Shown here piece by piece: positions 35,885-44,963 of a stretch of 48,209 nucleotides of DNA; within the stretch, counting starts at the first letter, position 1, and each line of letters starts with the position of its first letter. Both the position numbers and the translations under genes were made by a program. The notes under the pieces are model-generated. The model was not told where the DNA came from. It did no database searches and worked only from the letters and a program-made list of their open reading frames with translations. The stretch is from an uncultured Dechloromonas sp. Lineage in GTDB: Bacteria; Pseudomonadota; Gammaproteobacteria; Burkholderiales; Rhodocyclaceae. The stretch is from contig CALKUR010000140.1 of assembly GCA_937996725.1 (NCBI GenBank), forward strand, positions 1 to 48,209, given 5' to 3'.

Positions 35885-37000
35885 TTACTTCTTCAATGCT
35901 TGATCGTTCGAAGGGGTGGCGTTATAACTGCGTGTTTCGCCAATGCGGAAAAGCACAAAGTCTTCTGCCGGTAGATGCGCCGCCTGGCGGGCATGTTCAA
36001 AAGCCTCGGGTGGCTGGTCCAGCGACTCGTCGCTCAGCCCGTCGAATGTGCCCCAATGAATGCCTAAAGCTTTTTTAGCCCGCACCTTCTTGTAGACCTC
36101 GATGGCCTCGTGCGGATCGACATGAGCGCGCTTCATAAACCAGCGTGGTTCATACACACCAATCGGAATCGCCGCCAGATCAAAGCCGCCGTATGCGCGC
36201 GCAATGTCGTCAATATCGGGTGAGTAGGCTAAATCGCCAGCAAACCAGAATCGGAAGCGCGGGTGCTCGATGGCCCAGCTACCCCAAAGCGTTTTGTTTC
36301 GATCAAACGGCGAGCGCGCTGCCCAGTGTTGAACCGCTAAAAAATGGATCGTCATCGGTTGGGACTTGCCTGGTAGGGTTTGTGACTCATCCCAATCCAT
36401 CGCAATGACGTTGGGTGCATCACCCGCGACACGGCTGCCCGGCACGTTATCGACGAACCAGGCATCCAGGCCTAACGGGACATAAAACTTGGGTGAACCG
36501 CCCGGTTGCTGCGCCAGGCGTCGCACAGTGTCCAGATCCAGGTGGTCGTAGTGATTGTGAGAAATAAATACCGCGTCAATATGCGGTAAAGATTCAAAAG
36601 GGATGCCGGGCGGTTGGGCGCGTTTCGGACCCAGCGGCGGTACCGGCGATGCGTATTCCGCATAGACTGGATCAAACAAAAAGTTTTTACCGTCGATTTG
36701 GTAGAGCAGGCTAGAGTGACCGATCCACGTGACCTGGGCGTCACCCCGAGGCAGCTTCAGCCGCGTCTCGTCGACGGGCATCTGGGGAGTGGGGATTTTG
36801 GCGGGCTTGGGCAGGCCTTCCACGATCCGCGTCCACTGCCAGCTGAGGAAGTTCTGGCTATGCGAAAGATCAGCGTAACGATTAACGAAGCGACCGTTGA
36901 CATCCTTGGTCGACCCGCTGGCCCACGCGCTCGTCGAAAAGGCTGCGAAAAGGCACGCGAAAATGAGCCCGAGGGTTTCAGAGCTTCGTTGTTTGAGCAT
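35885..37000 (-). CDS. Metallo-beta-lactamase-fold hydrolase (RomA/NAPE-PLD-like), exported
   Basis: From the ATG at 37000 the 371-residue product has a signal peptide (about 8-28, ending SAWA). The Zn-binding HxHxDH motif is H148-H150-D152-H153 in FISHNHYDHLD, with further ligands in WFAGDLAYSPD and GIHWGTFDG. TWIGHSSLLYQIDGKNFLFD at about 92-111 and WGSWAIEHPRFRFWFAG match the UlaG/RomA/NAPE-PLD group, which act on phospholipid-like or lactone substrates. The in-frame ATG at 37033 would reduce the gap to the tRNA gene upstream to 12 bp. The substrate is unknown. Confidence 0.86.
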   Translation of the reverse strand: MLKQRSSETLGLIFACLFAAFSTSAWASGSTKDVNGRFVNRYADLSHSQNFLSWQWTRIVEGLPKPAKIPTPQMPVDETRLKLPRGDAQVTWIGHSSLLYQIDGKNFLFDPVYAEYASPVPPLGPKRAQPPGIPFESLPHIDAVFISHNHYDHLDLDTVRRLAQQPGGSPKFYVPLGLDAWFVDNVPGSRVAGDAPNVIAMDWDESQTLPGKSQPMTIHFLAVQHWAARSPFDRNKTLWGSWAIEHPRFRFWFAGDLAYSPDIDDIARAYGGFDLAAIPIGVYEPRWFMKRAHVDPHEAIEVYKKVRAKKALGIHWGTFDGLSDESLDQPPEAFEHARQAAHLPAEDFVLFRIGETRSYNATPSNDQALKK

Positions 37001-37045
37001 TTTGTATGGGGTGTGCCGAGATCCTGATCCCAAACAGGGCTAGGA

Positions 37046-37121
37046 TGGTGGGTCGTGAGTGACTCGAACACTCGACCTACGGATTAAGAGTCCGCTGCTC
37101 TACCAACTGAGCTAACGACCC
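37046..37121 (-). tRNA. tRNA-Lys (anticodon CTT)
   Basis: The 76-base gene folds as a normal cloverleaf: acceptor GGGTCGT pairs with ACGACCC, the D-arm contains AGCTCAGTTGGTAGAGCA, the anticodon stem CGGA/TCCG closes the loop CTCTTAA with anticodon CTT, and the T-arm contains GTTCGAGTC. The 3' CCA is encoded (37046-37048). It lies 26 bp downstream of a tRNA-Lys(TTT) and is probably cotranscribed with it. Confidence 0.96.
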
Positions 37122-37147
37122 ATCCTGGGTGCTTATTCTAAGCGATC

Positions 37148-37223
37148 TGGTGGGTTGGGTGGGATTCGAACCCACGACCAACGGATTAAAAGTCCGCTGC
37201 TCTACCGGCTGAGCTACCGACCC
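37148..37223 (-). tRNA. tRNA-Lys (anticodon TTT), acceptor-stem mismatch
   Basis: The 76-base gene starts GGGTCGG, has the D-arm AGCTCAGCCGGTAGAGCA, the loop CTTTTAA (anticodon TTT), the T-arm GTGGGTTCGAATCCCAC and an encoded CCA. The 3' acceptor strand is CCAACCC, so position 5 (C) faces position 68 (A): a C-A mismatch where the usual sequence would be CCGACCC. All other stems pair. It should still decode AAA and AAG. A promoter lies 24 bp upstream. Confidence 0.95.
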
Positions 37224-37246
37224 CCAGGGCACTACAAAGAGGCGAA

Positions 37247-37276
37247 ATTCTAGCGTTTTCGGGGGGTTCCCGTCAA
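37247..37276 (-). promoter_or_regulatory. Sigma70 promoter of the tRNA-Lys pair
   Basis: On the minus strand TTGACG (37276-37271) and TAGAAT (37252-37247) are 18 bp apart. The -10 box ends 23 bases before the first base of tRNA-Lys(TTT). The -35 box lies immediately after the queC stop region (stop at 37278-37280), so the tRNAs can be expressed apart from the que genes. Confidence 0.7.
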
Positions 37277-37277
37277 G

Positions 37278-37976
37278 TCAGGCTTTGGGGCGGTATCGCG
37301 TCGGGTCCGGAATGCCGGCGGCGGCAAAGCCGGCGGCACGCAGGGCACAGGAGTCGCAGTGCCCACAGGCCTCGCCCTCGGGGCTGGCCTGGTAGCAGGA
37401 AACGGTCAGGCTGTAGTCGACCCCCAGCTCGGTGCCCTGGCGAATGATGTCGGCTTTGCTGAGCTCGATGAGGGGGGCATGGACCCGGAAATGCGTTCCT
37501 TCAACGCCGGCCTTGGTGGCTAGGTTGGCCATATGTTCGAAGGCAGCAATGTATTCCGGTCGACAATCCGGGTAGCCGGAATAGTCGACCGCATTCACAC
37601 CGATGAAGAGGTCACGGCTGTTCAGCGTTTCGGCAAGGGCTAGCGCCAGCGAGAGCATGACGGTGTTGCGTGCCGGAACGTAGGTCGAGGGGATGCCGGG
37701 TTGACTATGCGCCTCAGGCACCTCGATGCTGAGGTCGGTGAGTGCCGACCCGCCGAACTGGTTCATGTCGACGTGAACAACCCGGTGTGATTTGGCCCCT
37801 AGGGCTTTGGCCTGACGCAGTGAGGCATCGAGCTCGGCGCGGTGGCGCTGACCGTAATCAAACGCGATGGCATGGCACTCATAGCCCTGGCTACGGGCGA
37901 TGGCGAGGACGGTGGCTGAATCCAGGCCACCGGATAAGAGCACGACGGCGGGCGGATGTTGTGCGTTATTTACCAC
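37278..37976 (-). CDS. queC: 7-cyano-7-deazaguanine synthase
   Basis: QueC converts 7-carboxy-7-deazaguanine to preQ0 with ATP and ammonia on the way to queuosine in tRNA. I start at the GTG at 37976, with GGAAAG 6 bases upstream, rather than at the in-frame ATG at 38099 inside queE. The 232-residue product shows the PP-loop [17 protein letters not shown] near 11-27, [35 protein letters not shown], and the Zn cysteines in [20 protein letters not shown] near the end. The start overlaps the queE stop by 11 bp. Confidence 0.95.
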   Translation of the reverse strand: MVNNAQHPPAVVLLSGGLDSATVLAIARSQGYECHAIAFDYGQRHRAELDASLRQAKALGAKSHRVVHVDMNQFGGSALTDLSIEVPEAHSQPGIPSTYVPARNTVMLSLALALAETLNSRDLFIGVNAVDYSGYPDCRPEYIAAFEHMANLATKAGVEGTHFRVHAPLIELSKADIIRQGTELGVDYSLTVSCYQASPEGEACGHCDSCALRAAGFAAAGIPDPTRYRPKA

Positions 37977-38634
37977 GGGCGTCTTTCCAGAGCAGCTTGT
38001 GTAGTTGGAGCTGGAAGCGAACGTTGAGTCCTGCCGCCAGAATCCATTCGGCCAGTTCGCTTGGATTGAGCTGCCCGGCGACGGGCGATAGAACGACATC
38101 GCAGCACTCGGTGAGTTTGTGCTCGGCGATCATGTCCGTGGCCCAGTCAAAGTCGGCCCGCGAAGCGATCACGATTTTGACTTCATCGGCCGCACGCAGG
38201 GCGGCGATGTTGGCGACGAGGTTCTTCTCGCATTCACCCGAGCCCGGTGCTTTGAGGTCCATGATGCGGGCGACGCGTGGGTCCACCGGCTTGATGTCCA
38301 GCGCACCAGACGTTTCTAGGCAGACATCGTAGCCGGCATCACATAAAGCGGTGAGTAGCGTGAGGCAGGATTTTTGGGCGAGGGGCTCGCCACCGGTGAC
38401 GCAGACATGGCGTGTCGGATGTTGGGCAACGTCGGCCAGGATGTCGGCAATCGCTGTGGATGTGCCGCCGGTAAACGCATATTCGGTGTCGCACCAGGTG
38501 CAACGCAGCGGGCAGCCGGTCAGACGGATAAACACCGTGGGCATGCCCGAGCGTGCGGCCTCACCTTGCAGCGAGTAAAAGATTTCGGTCAGGCGAACCG
38601 TGGCTTCACGGTTCACGTCAATCGGGTCCGCCAT
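37966..38634 (-). CDS. queE: 7-carboxy-7-deazaguanine synthase (radical SAM)
   Basis: QueE rearranges 6-carboxytetrahydropterin into 7-carboxy-7-deazaguanine using SAM and a 4Fe-4S cluster. Cys41, Cys45 and Cys48 lie in [10 protein letters not shown] (CxxxCxxC), preceded by [20 protein letters not shown], which is the QueE N-terminal signature, and followed by [11 protein letters not shown], the SAM-binding GGE. At 222 residues it is normal. It is the step before queC, with which it overlaps; queD is not in the window. Confidence 0.95.
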   Translation of the reverse strand: MADPIDVNREATVRLTEIFYSLQGEAARSGMPTVFIRLTGCPLRCTWCDTEYAFTGGTSTAIADILADVAQHPTRHVCVTGGEPLAQKSCLTLLTALCDAGYDVCLETSGALDIKPVDPRVARIMDLKAPGSGECEKNLVANIAALRAADEVKIVIASRADFDWATDMIAEHKLTECCDVVLSPVAGQLNPSELAEWILAAGLNVRFQLQLHKLLWKDARGK

Positions 38635-38640
38635 GACGCC

Positions 38641-39423
38641 TTACTTTTTAATTTGCTGTTTGGCGGCGCTGGCTGCCTTGGAGTCCGGGTACTTGCTGAC
38701 CAGATCCTTGAAGGTTTTTTGCGACTCCGCCTTTTGTCCGAGGTCGGCCTGGCATTGGCCAATTTTGGCCATGGCGTCCGGTGCGCGACTGTTCTTCGGC
38801 CATTTGGCTAGCAGCTTCTGTTGTGAGGTGATGACCTGTTTGCAATCACCCAGCAGCTCGTAGCTATTGCCCAGCCAGTATTGCGCGGCGGGGGCCTGTT
38901 CGCTGTCCGGGTAGGTCTTCACGAACTTATCGAAAGCCGCGGCGGCTTCTTTGAATTTGCCAGCCTTGAACAAGGCGAGGCCGGCTTCGTAACTCTTGAG
39001 GATCGCCGATGGGTCATCTGCCGGTTTGGCGACATCGGCCTTGGTGTCTGCGGCCTTATCAGTTGATTTGACAGTATCACTCACGACGGGCGCGGCTACT
39101 TTTTTGCCACGGCCCGCTTCAATGGCCTGCATGCGGTTATCCAGATCCAGATACAGATCTTTCTGGCGTTTTTCCAGATCCTGAATGCTGTTGGTGAGCA
39201 CTTCGATCTGACCGCGCAACTCAGCCACTTCCCGGCTCATTTGTTCCGAGAGGCGGTGTTGCTCAATCAGCGTTTGGCTAGTGGACTTTTGTAGATCGGA
39301 AATCTGTTTGCGCGCAACGTCATCATCAAACAGGCCGGCTTGTGCCGGCAGCGCAGCACAAAGAAAACCGGCAGCACAGAGCGCCGCCGGTAATTTGAAA
39401 TGACGGGCCATTAGCCGAGTCAT
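38641..39423 (-). CDS. cpoB: Tol-Pal system protein CpoB (YbgF)
   Basis: CpoB is a periplasmic protein that links Tol-Pal outer-membrane constriction with PBP1B peptidoglycan synthesis. The 260-residue product has a signal peptide cut near AQA-GLFDDD (about residue 29), a coiled coil at about 35-90 (EQHRLSEQMSREVAELRGQ), a Lys/Ala-rich linker and C-terminal TPR repeats from about 140 (AGLALFKAGKFKEAAAAFDK, AAQYWLGNSYELLGD). The start overlaps the pal stop as ATGA. Confidence 0.94.
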   Translation of the reverse strand: MTRLMARHFKLPAALCAAGFLCAALPAQAGLFDDDVARKQISDLQKSTSQTLIEQHRLSEQMSREVAELRGQIEVLTNSIQDLEKRQKDLYLDLDNRMQAIEAGRGKKVAAPVVSDTVKSTDKAADTKADVAKPADDPSAILKSYEAGLALFKAGKFKEAAAAFDKFVKTYPDSEQAPAAQYWLGNSYELLGDCKQVITSQQKLLAKWPKNSRAPDAMAKIGQCQADLGQKAESQKTFKDLVSKYPDSKAASAAKQQIKK

Positions 39424-39947
39424 CAGTACTCGCCGTTGTAGAGCATGTCGGCGCGACGGTTTTCAGCCCAAGCGGCTTCGTTGTCGCCCAGTGCCTTCGG
39501 CTTCTCTTTACCCAGGCTCACCGATTCGATTTGCGACTCCGGTGCGCCCATCAGCACGAGTTGCTTCTTGACGGCATCCGCACGGCGTTGACCCAGTGCC
39601 AGGTTGTATTCGCGGCTGCCGCGGTCATCAGTGTTGCCTTGGACCAACACGCGGGCGTTGGGTTCCGAAGCGATGAACTTGGCGTGAGCCTGAAGTTGAT
39701 TCTTGTACTCGCCCTTGACGTCGTACTGGTCGTAGTCAAAGAACACGCTACGCTTCGACAGCGGGCTGTTCGGGTCACGCAGCTTGGCCAGTGCGGCCGC
39801 CGACAGCTTGGGCACGCCGGAGGTGCCGGTGGCATCGACGCTGGCGAGATCCGAGTTTTCCGGGGTGGAGCTACAGGCAGCCAGTAGCGAGACCATCAGG
39901 ACCGGCAGCAGGGTGCGAAGAAGGGTTTTGCGGGACATCGTTTTCAT
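39423..39947 (-). CDS. pal: Peptidoglycan-associated lipoprotein
   Basis: Pal is an outer-membrane lipoprotein that binds peptidoglycan and TolB and is moved to the division site by TolQRA. The start at 39947 has a GGAG 6 bases upstream; the lipobox LLAAC gives Cys25. The OmpA-like domain includes RSVFFDYDQYDVKGEY, VLVQGNTDDRGSREYNLALG, RRADAVKKQLVLMG and the C-terminal ENRRADMLYNGEY. At 174 residues it is of normal length. Confidence 0.96.
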   Translation of the reverse strand: MKTMSRKTLLRTLLPVLMVSLLAACSSTPENSDLASVDATGTSGVPKLSAAALAKLRDPNSPLSKRSVFFDYDQYDVKGEYKNQLQAHAKFIASEPNARVLVQGNTDDRGSREYNLALGQRRADAVKKQLVLMGAPESQIESVSLGKEKPKALGDNEAAWAENRRADMLYNGEY

Positions 39948-39969
39948 GGGGTACTCCATAGTTTTGCTC

Positions 39970-39975
39970 ATTGTA
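39970..39975 (-). promoter_or_regulatory. Possible -10 element upstream of pal
   Basis: TACAAT on the minus strand, 22 bases before the pal ATG at 39947. I find no convincing -35 box 16-18 bp upstream. A separate pal promoter is known in other species, so this is plausible but weak. Confidence 0.3.
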
Positions 39976-40029
39976 AGCGATCAAGGCATTGAGACAGAAG
40001 CATTTTCCATGCCGAGTCTTAAAGCCGCA

Positions 40030-41316
40030 TTAACGATTCGGGCCCCAAGCAGGTTCGCGGGCATCGCCGTTGACTGCCGAGAGCTTCTGGCGGATCTGGC
40101 CATCGGCCGATACCGCTGCCAGCACGCCGCGGCCACCCAGGATGGTGGCGTAAAGAATCATCTGGCCGTTCGGGGCGAAGGTGGGGGACTCGTCACGCTG
40201 TGAATCGGTCAGTACGGTGACCTGGCGGGTGGCCAGATCCAGCGTGGCGACACGGAATCCGCCATCACGGCGGGTAATAAAGGCTAGCGTACGGCCGTCG
40301 GGCGACGGGCGAGGCGTGACGTTGTAGTTACCGTCAAAGCTCACGCGTTGGGCGCTGCCGCCATTGGCCGGCATACGGTAGATCTGCGGGCTGCCGCCAC
40401 GGTCCGAGGTGAAGTACAGCCACTGGCCGTCTGGCGAGAAAGCCGGTTCGGTATCGATGCCGGAGGTATTAGTGATCCGCGTGGCCTGGAGTGATGCCAG
40501 GTTGATGCTATAGAGCTGGGTGCCGCCTTCACGCGACAGTGCGACAACCAGACGGCTGCCATCGGGCGACCAGGCTGGGGCCGAATTCGAGCCACGGAAG
40601 CTGGCCACAGCACGGCGCGCACCGGTTTTGAGCGTTTGCTCGAAAATGACCGGCTTGTTTTTCTCGAACGACACGTAGGCCAGCTTGGTGCCATCCGGCG
40701 ACCAGGCGGGCGAAATGATCGGTTGGTTATATTTAAAGACGGGTACCGGGTTCTGGCCATCGGCATCAGCCACGATCAGGTGATATTGGGCGGTGGTACC
40801 GGTGCCTTGCTTTAGCACGTAGGCAATGCGTGACGAGAAGTAGCCGGGTTGCCCGGTGAGCTTTTGATAGATGAAATCGGCCACCTTGTGACCGGCCAGA
40901 CGCGCGTTATTGCCCGGCACGGTAATGGTCGTGTTGCCGAGTGTGCTGCGCTTAATGATGTCGGCGACGCGAACACGCACTTCGATCTGGCCCCCGGGGC
41001 GGGTTGCCGTGGCGGTTGCCAGATCATCGGCACCCCGCGTACGCCAGGCATTGAAGTCGACGGCGCTGTTTTCTTCGGCGACGAGGCTATCGGTATTCAC
41101 GATCTTGAAGAGACCGCTGCTGGTGAGGTCGCTACGCACCGTCGTGGCGATCTCGCGCCCTAGCGATTCGTCGCCGCCGAAGTTGGGCACGGCCACCGAG
41201 ATGCGTTGCATGCCGGCACCCACCACTTCGATATTCAGTTGCGCGAGTGCGGGCGCGGCGCAGAGGGCGGTGAGCGTCAATGCGGCAAAAAGTTTGCGAA
41301 TGAGCATGGTGATCAT
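40030..41316 (-). CDS. tolB: Tol-Pal system beta-propeller protein TolB
   Basis: TolB is a periplasmic protein that binds Pal and TolA in cyclic fashion during outer-membrane constriction. The 428-residue product has a signal peptide (ALTLTALCAAPALAQ), an N-terminal D1 domain (IEVVGAGMQRISVAVPNFGG) and a six-bladed C-terminal propeller with repeated PAWSPDG/FSPDG blades. ATGs at 41316 and 41307 are both possible starts and neither has a clear Shine-Dalgarno. It lies 47 bp after tolA, the largest gap in the tol cluster. Confidence 0.96.
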   Translation of the reverse strand: MITMLIRKLFAALTLTALCAAPALAQLNIEVVGAGMQRISVAVPNFGGDESLGREIATTVRSDLTSSGLFKIVNTDSLVAEENSAVDFNAWRTRGADDLATATATRPGGQIEVRVRVADIIKRSTLGNTTITVPGNNARLAGHKVADFIYQKLTGQPGYFSSRIAYVLKQGTGTTAQYHLIVADADGQNPVPVFKYNQPIISPAWSPDGTKLAYVSFEKNKPVIFEQTLKTGARRAVASFRGSNSAPAWSPDGSRLVVALSREGGTQLYSINLASLQATRITNTSGIDTEPAFSPDGQWLYFTSDRGGSPQIYRMPANGGSAQRVSFDGNYNVTPRPSPDGRTLAFITRRDGGFRVATLDLATRQVTVLTDSQRDESPTFAPNGQMILYATILGGRGVLAAVSADGQIRQKLSAVNGDAREPAWGPNR

Positions 41317-41328
41317 GAGCGTATGGAG

Positions 41329-41334
41329 ATTATA
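41329..41334 (-). promoter_or_regulatory. Possible -10 element (TATAAT) between tolA and tolB
   Basis: A perfect TATAAT on the minus strand ends 12 bases before the tolB ATG at 41316; the -35 region is poor. If active it would give a nearly leaderless tolB-pal-cpoB transcript. Confidence 0.3.
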
Positions 41335-41363
41335 AAAGGTTGATCCTTAAGAGCGGCTGAGCA

Positions 41364-42335
41364 TTACTGCGGCGGCTTCTCGAAAGGAAGATAGGTAATG
41401 TCGATAATGCGATCAGGGGAGCGGCCTTCCGGCGTCGGCAGCGGTGACGACTTGCGGATGGCACGCTCGACCGCGCTATCCAGTTGCGGATTGCCGCTGG
41501 ACTTAATGAGCTTGACGTCGATGACTTCACCCGAGGGGAGTTGTGTGACGCGGAAGACCGAAGCCGGGTTGCTTTGCAGATTCGGCGGCAGAATCACGTT
41601 ACCGCGAATCTTGGTTTTGAGTTTGGCCAGATAACTACGGTCGTCGCCGCGTGCGCGTTCGGCACCGGCCGCCTTGGCTTCAGCGCCGGCTTGTGCACGC
41701 ATAGCCGCCTCGCGTTGCGCGCGCGCATCGGCCGCTGCGGCCTGTTGTTTCTGAGCGGCGACTTTCTGCTCTTCGCGCTTCAGTTCTTCCAGAAATTCAT
41801 CCTGCGCCTTTTTCTTGGCGTCGGGTTTCTTTTTATCGTCTTTGGTGTCTTTCTTATCCGGTGTCTTTTCCTGCGGCTTATCTTTCTCGGCCTTCTTATC
41901 TTGTTTGATGGCGATGTCAGCCTTCGGGTTGACCGGAGTTTTCACTGGCTCCGGTTTGGGCTGGGGCTTTGGTTCGGGCTTGGGCTCAGGCTTCGGCGGC
42001 GGTGGTTCCGGTTTTGGCTCAGGCTTTGGTGGGGTGGGGTCAGGCGTTGGATCGCCATAGGTCTGAGCATCGCGCTTGGCGGCCGCCGTGGCAGCCGCCA
42101 GTTGTTGTGGCGTCCAAATCTCGGCCTGCATGGCCGAGGGCTCGCTATTTTTCCAGTTGATGCTGAAGATGAGAAAGAACACCAGCAGCAGGTGCATCGC
42201 AATCGTGAGAATGAGGGCGCGACGTTCGTGTGCTTTCTCTTCCGCTTCGGGATCGAACGCCACCATGCCATCGACGGCAAAGCGGTGGCCATGCCAATAC
42301 GCTTTGAGACGCGATAGGAATTCGGGCAACGACAA
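41364..42335 (-). CDS. tolA: Cell envelope integrity protein TolA
   Basis: TolA spans the periplasm and passes proton-motive force from TolQR to TolB/Pal. The 323-residue product has a cytoplasmic start, one membrane segment at about 42-60 (LILTIAMHLLLVFFLIFSIN), a Pro/Lys/Glu-rich region at about 96-130 with PKPEP repeats, a charged Lys/Glu/Ala helix (domain II, about 140-230) and a C-terminal domain III (VILPPNLQSNPASVFRVTQL, GNPQLDSAVERAIRKSSPLP). The fit is good, and the length is moderate for this variable family. Confidence 0.94.
   Translation of the reverse strand: MSLPEFLSRLKAYWHGHRFAVDGMVAFDPEAEEKAHERRALILTIAMHLLLVFFLIFSINWKNSEPSAMQAEIWTPQQLAAATAAAKRDAQTYGDPTPDPTPPKPEPKPEPPPPKPEPKPEPKPQPKPEPVKTPVNPKADIAIKQDKKAEKDKPQEKTPDKKDTKDDKKKPDAKKKAQDEFLEELKREEQKVAAQKQQAAAADARAQREAAMRAQAGAEAKAAGAERARGDDRSYLAKLKTKIRGNVILPPNLQSNPASVFRVTQLPSGEVIDVKLIKSSGNPQLDSAVERAIRKSSPLPTPEGRSPDRIIDITYLPFEKPPQ
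41945..42050 (-). repeat. Degenerate PKPEP-coding repeat in tolA
   Basis: Short direct repeats of about 12 bases (variants of CCGAAGCCTGAG) encode a run of Pro-Lys-Pro-Glu units in TolA. This is the same kind of proline-rich stiff spacer seen in TonB. The + strand shows it as GGCTTTGG/GGTTCCGG-like repeats. Confidence 0.75.
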
Positions 42336-42349
42336 CGTAACGGCTCCGC

Positions 42350-42763
42350 TTATTTGCCGGTGGGCGCGACCAGGAGACCCACGCGTTTGATTTGCGCACG
42401 TTGCAGCTGATCCATGACTTGCAGCACGGCTTCGTACGGCACGTTCTTGGCACCAGCGATCAACACGGGCGTATCGGGGTTGCCCTTCTGCATGGTTAAC
42501 AATTGGTCGGTCAGTTGATTCAATGACACAGGTTGCTCTTTACCGTTGCTGCCGCGATCAACAATCGCCAGGCTGCGGTCTTCGCGTACGGTCACTTCAA
42601 TCGGTGCGGCGGGCGGCGTCGCGGCAGTGCCCACGGTAGGCAGATCAATATTGCCCGTCGGCATCATGGGTGCCGTGACCATAAAGATCACGAGCAGCAC
42701 CAGCATGACGTCGATATAGGGAACGACGTTGATTTCGTTTTTGAGTTTACGGCGGTTACGCAT
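42350..42763 (-). CDS. tolR: TolR, biopolymer transport ExbD-like subunit
   Basis: TolR forms the proton-driven motor with TolQ. The 137-residue product has a short cytoplasmic start, one membrane helix INVVPYIDVMLVLLVIFMVT at about 11-30 holding the essential aspartate in PYIDVMLV, and a periplasmic domain. The start of tolA is 14 bp downstream. Confidence 0.96.
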   Translation of the reverse strand: MRNRRKLKNEINVVPYIDVMLVLLVIFMVTAPMMPTGNIDLPTVGTAATPPAAPIEVTVREDRSLAIVDRGSNGKEQPVSLNQLTDQLLTMQKGNPDTPVLIAGAKNVPYEAVLQVMDQLQRAQIKRVGLLVAPTGK

Positions 42764-42775
42764 TGCGCGGCACCC

Positions 42776-43453
42776 TTACTTCATCTGACGCTGGAGGATG
42801 TTCGAGAACTCTTCCATGAAGGATTCGAAACGAGAGGCCAGGCGGTCAATGTCGTACGAGAAGCGGTTGTAGGCAACGACGGCCGGAATCGCGGCGAACA
42901 GACCAATCGCCGTGGCGACCAGTGCTTCGGCAATGCCGGGGGCGACGGACGACAGCGTCGCTTGACCTACGTTGGCCAGGCCACGGAAGGCGTGCATGAT
43001 GCCCCATACCGTACCGAACAGACCCACATATGGCGACACCGAACCCGTCGAGGCGAGGAAGGCCAGGTGCGATTCGATGCGATCGAGCTCACGCTGGTAG
43101 GTGGCGCGCATGGCGCGGCGCGAACCATCCAGAATGTCTTTGGATTCCAGGAGGTGTTGATCACGCAACTTATTGAACTCGCGCAGACCAGATTCGAAGA
43201 TCCGTTCCAGAGCGCCGGCATTGTGCCGATCGTTCAGCGCGGCTTGATATAAATCGTTCAAGCTACTGCCGGACCAGAAGGAGCCTTCAAATTCGCTGGA
43301 CTTCTGTTTCTCCGAGCGGATGGTCATCCACTTGAGGAAGATGTAGTACCACGACATAAAAGAAACGATGAGCAGCAGGAGCATGATGCCCTGCACGACA
43401 GCGCCGGCGTTAAGCACCAGGCTGATGATCGACATGTCTTGTGTTGGATTCAT
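42776..43453 (-). CDS. tolQ: TolQ, MotA/ExbB-type motor subunit
   Basis: TolQ is the three-span inner-membrane subunit of the TolQR proton channel. The 225-residue product has helices at about 16-36 (GAVVQGIMLLLLIVSFMSWY), about 135-155 (SVSPYVGLFGTVWGIMHAF) and about 170-192 (APGIAEALVATAIGLFAAIP). The start overlaps the ybgC stop by 4 bp. The order tolQ-R-A-B-pal-cpoB is canonical. Confidence 0.96.
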   Translation of the reverse strand: MNPTQDMSIISLVLNAGAVVQGIMLLLLIVSFMSWYYIFLKWMTIRSEKQKSSEFEGSFWSGSSLNDLYQAALNDRHNAGALERIFESGLREFNKLRDQHLLESKDILDGSRRAMRATYQRELDRIESHLAFLASTGSVSPYVGLFGTVWGIMHAFRGLANVGQATLSSVAPGIAEALVATAIGLFAAIPAVVAYNRFSYDIDRLASRFESFMEEFSNILQRQMK

Positions 43454-43878
43454 GATGCGTCGCTAGGTTGTAGTTGGCTGTGCAGCCAGTCAGGGAGAGA
43501 AACGGGTCGGAGGGTCTTCAGGTTGACACAGGCCAGCTTGACGTGGCCCGTGACCAGGGTTTCGCGGGTGCCATCGGGGTTGATGCGCTCGACCCATTGT
43601 TCGAATTGCAACTGGGCGCGGCCCAGGTGTTGTAGGCGCAAGCCGACCTCGAGCGCGTCGTCGAGGCGGCCGGGGCGTTTGTAATCTGCTGCAACCGATT
43701 TCACGACAAAAGCGATGTCGTGGTTAGCCAGTAGATCGGTCTGATGATGACCAAAAGAGCGCAACCATTCTGTGCGGCAACGCTCGAAGAACTTCAGGTA
43801 GTTTGCGTAATACACCACGCCACCGGCGTCGGTGTCTTCGTAGTAAATGCGAACGGGGTAGCGGAACTCGGTGCTCAT
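43450..43878 (-). CDS. ybgC: Tol-Pal system acyl-CoA thioesterase
   Basis: YbgC is a cytoplasmic hot-dog thioesterase encoded with the tol genes. From the ATG at 43878 the 142-residue product shows [20 protein letters not shown], where the Asp of EDTDAGG is the catalytic residue, and [15 protein letters not shown]. Its start overlaps the ruvB stop as ATGA. Short acyl-CoA or acyl-ACP are the likely substrates, from family knowledge. Confidence 0.94.
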   Translation of the reverse strand: MSTEFRYPVRIYYEDTDAGGVVYYANYLKFFERCRTEWLRSFGHHQTDLLANHDIAFVVKSVAADYKRPGRLDDALEVGLRLQHLGRAQLQFEQWVERINPDGTRETLVTGHVKLACVNLKTLRPVSLPDWLHSQLQPSDAS

Positions 43879-44963
43879 GAGGATGCACGCTCGTCGTTTT
43901 GCCACAAGGGGATATTGCCTTGATCCGAAGGCGTGGGCAGCCCCAGGTGTTGGTACACACGGCTGGTAGCCACACGTCCACGCGGTGTGCGCTGTAGATA
44001 GCCCTGTTGAATCAGGAAAGGTTCGAGCACATCTTCGATGGTGTCGCGCGCTTCGCCGATGGCGGCTGCGAGGTTATCGACGCCGACCGGGCCGCCGCCA
44101 AATTTTTCGATGACCGCTAGCAACAGTTTGCGATCCATGAGATCAAGACCAACGGCATCGACGTCGAGCATGGCGAGTGCAGCATCGGCAATGCGCGCAT
44201 TGATGCCCCCTTGGTGGTCCGCCGCACGGATCTCGGCGTAGTCGCGCACACGCCGCAACAGGCGGTTGGCGATCCGCGGCGTACCGCGCGAGCGCCGCGC
44301 CACTTCGAGAGCGCCGTCATCGGCGAGCGTCATTTCCAGCAAGCGGGCGGAGCGCAGCACGATCTGTTGTAGGTCTTCCGGCGCGTAGAACTCCAAGCGC
44401 GACACGATACCGAAGCGATCGCGCAGCGGGTTGGTGAGCATGCCGGCGCGCGTGGTGGCACCGACCAGCGTAAAAGGGGGCAGATCGAGTTTGACCGAAC
44501 GCGCGGCGGGGCCTTCGCCGATCATGATGTCGATCTGGTAATCCTCGAGTGCCGGGTAGAGAATTTCCTCGACGACGGGCGAGAGACGATGGATTTCATC
44601 GATGAACAGCACGTCGTGCGGTTCCAGATTGGTCAGCAGTGCGGCAAGGTCGCCCGGGCGCTCTAAAACGGGGCCGCTGGTCTGGCGGAGATTGACGCCG
44701 AGTTCGTGCGCGATGATATGGGCGAGCGTCGTTTTGCCTAAGCCCGGTGGGCCAAACAGCAGCACATGATCCAGTGCATCGCCCCGCTTCTTGGCGGCTT
44801 CGATGAAGAGACCCAACTGGTCGCGCACTTTGTGTTGACCGGTATAGTCGGCCAGACGCTTCGGGCGCAGTGCGCGCTCCAGCGCTTCCTCTTGACGGGA
44901 GGCGCTGGTGGCGGTGATCAGGCGATCATCGTTACCGGCCGAGAAATCTTCCGTCTCGATCAC
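43875..44963 (-). CDS. ruvB: Holliday junction branch migration DNA helicase RuvB
   Basis: RuvB is the AAA+ motor that, with RuvA, drives branch migration. The 362-residue product shows [20 protein letters not shown], Walker [21 protein letters not shown], Walker [14 protein letters not shown], sensor [20 protein letters not shown], and the C-terminal winged helix [20 protein letters not shown]. It overlaps the AI-2E-type permease gene by 4 bp, an unusual intervening gene between ruvA and ruvB. Confidence 0.97.
   Translation of the reverse strand: MIETEDFSAGNDDRLITATSASRQEEALERALRPKRLADYTGQHKVRDQLGLFIEAAKKRGDALDHVLLFGPPGLGKTTLAHIIAHELGVNLRQTSGPVLERPGDLAALLTNLEPHDVLFIDEIHRLSPVVEEILYPALEDYQIDIMIGEGPAARSVKLDLPPFTLVGATTRAGMLTNPLRDRFGIVSRLEFYAPEDLQQIVLRSARLLEMTLADDGALEVARRSRGTPRIANRLLRRVRDYAEIRAADHQGGINARIADAALAMLDVDAVGLDLMDRKLLLAVIEKFGGGPVGVDNLAAAIGEARDTIEDVLEPFLIQQGYLQRTPRGRVATSRVYQHLGLPTPSDQGNIPLWQNDERASS

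Noticed and set aside
41484..42317. 277-residue + strand open frame opposite tolA
   Set aside because: It is a shadow caused by the repetitive Pro/Lys/Glu codons of tolA; the translation is low-complexity Gly/Leu/Phe and no start signal is seen.
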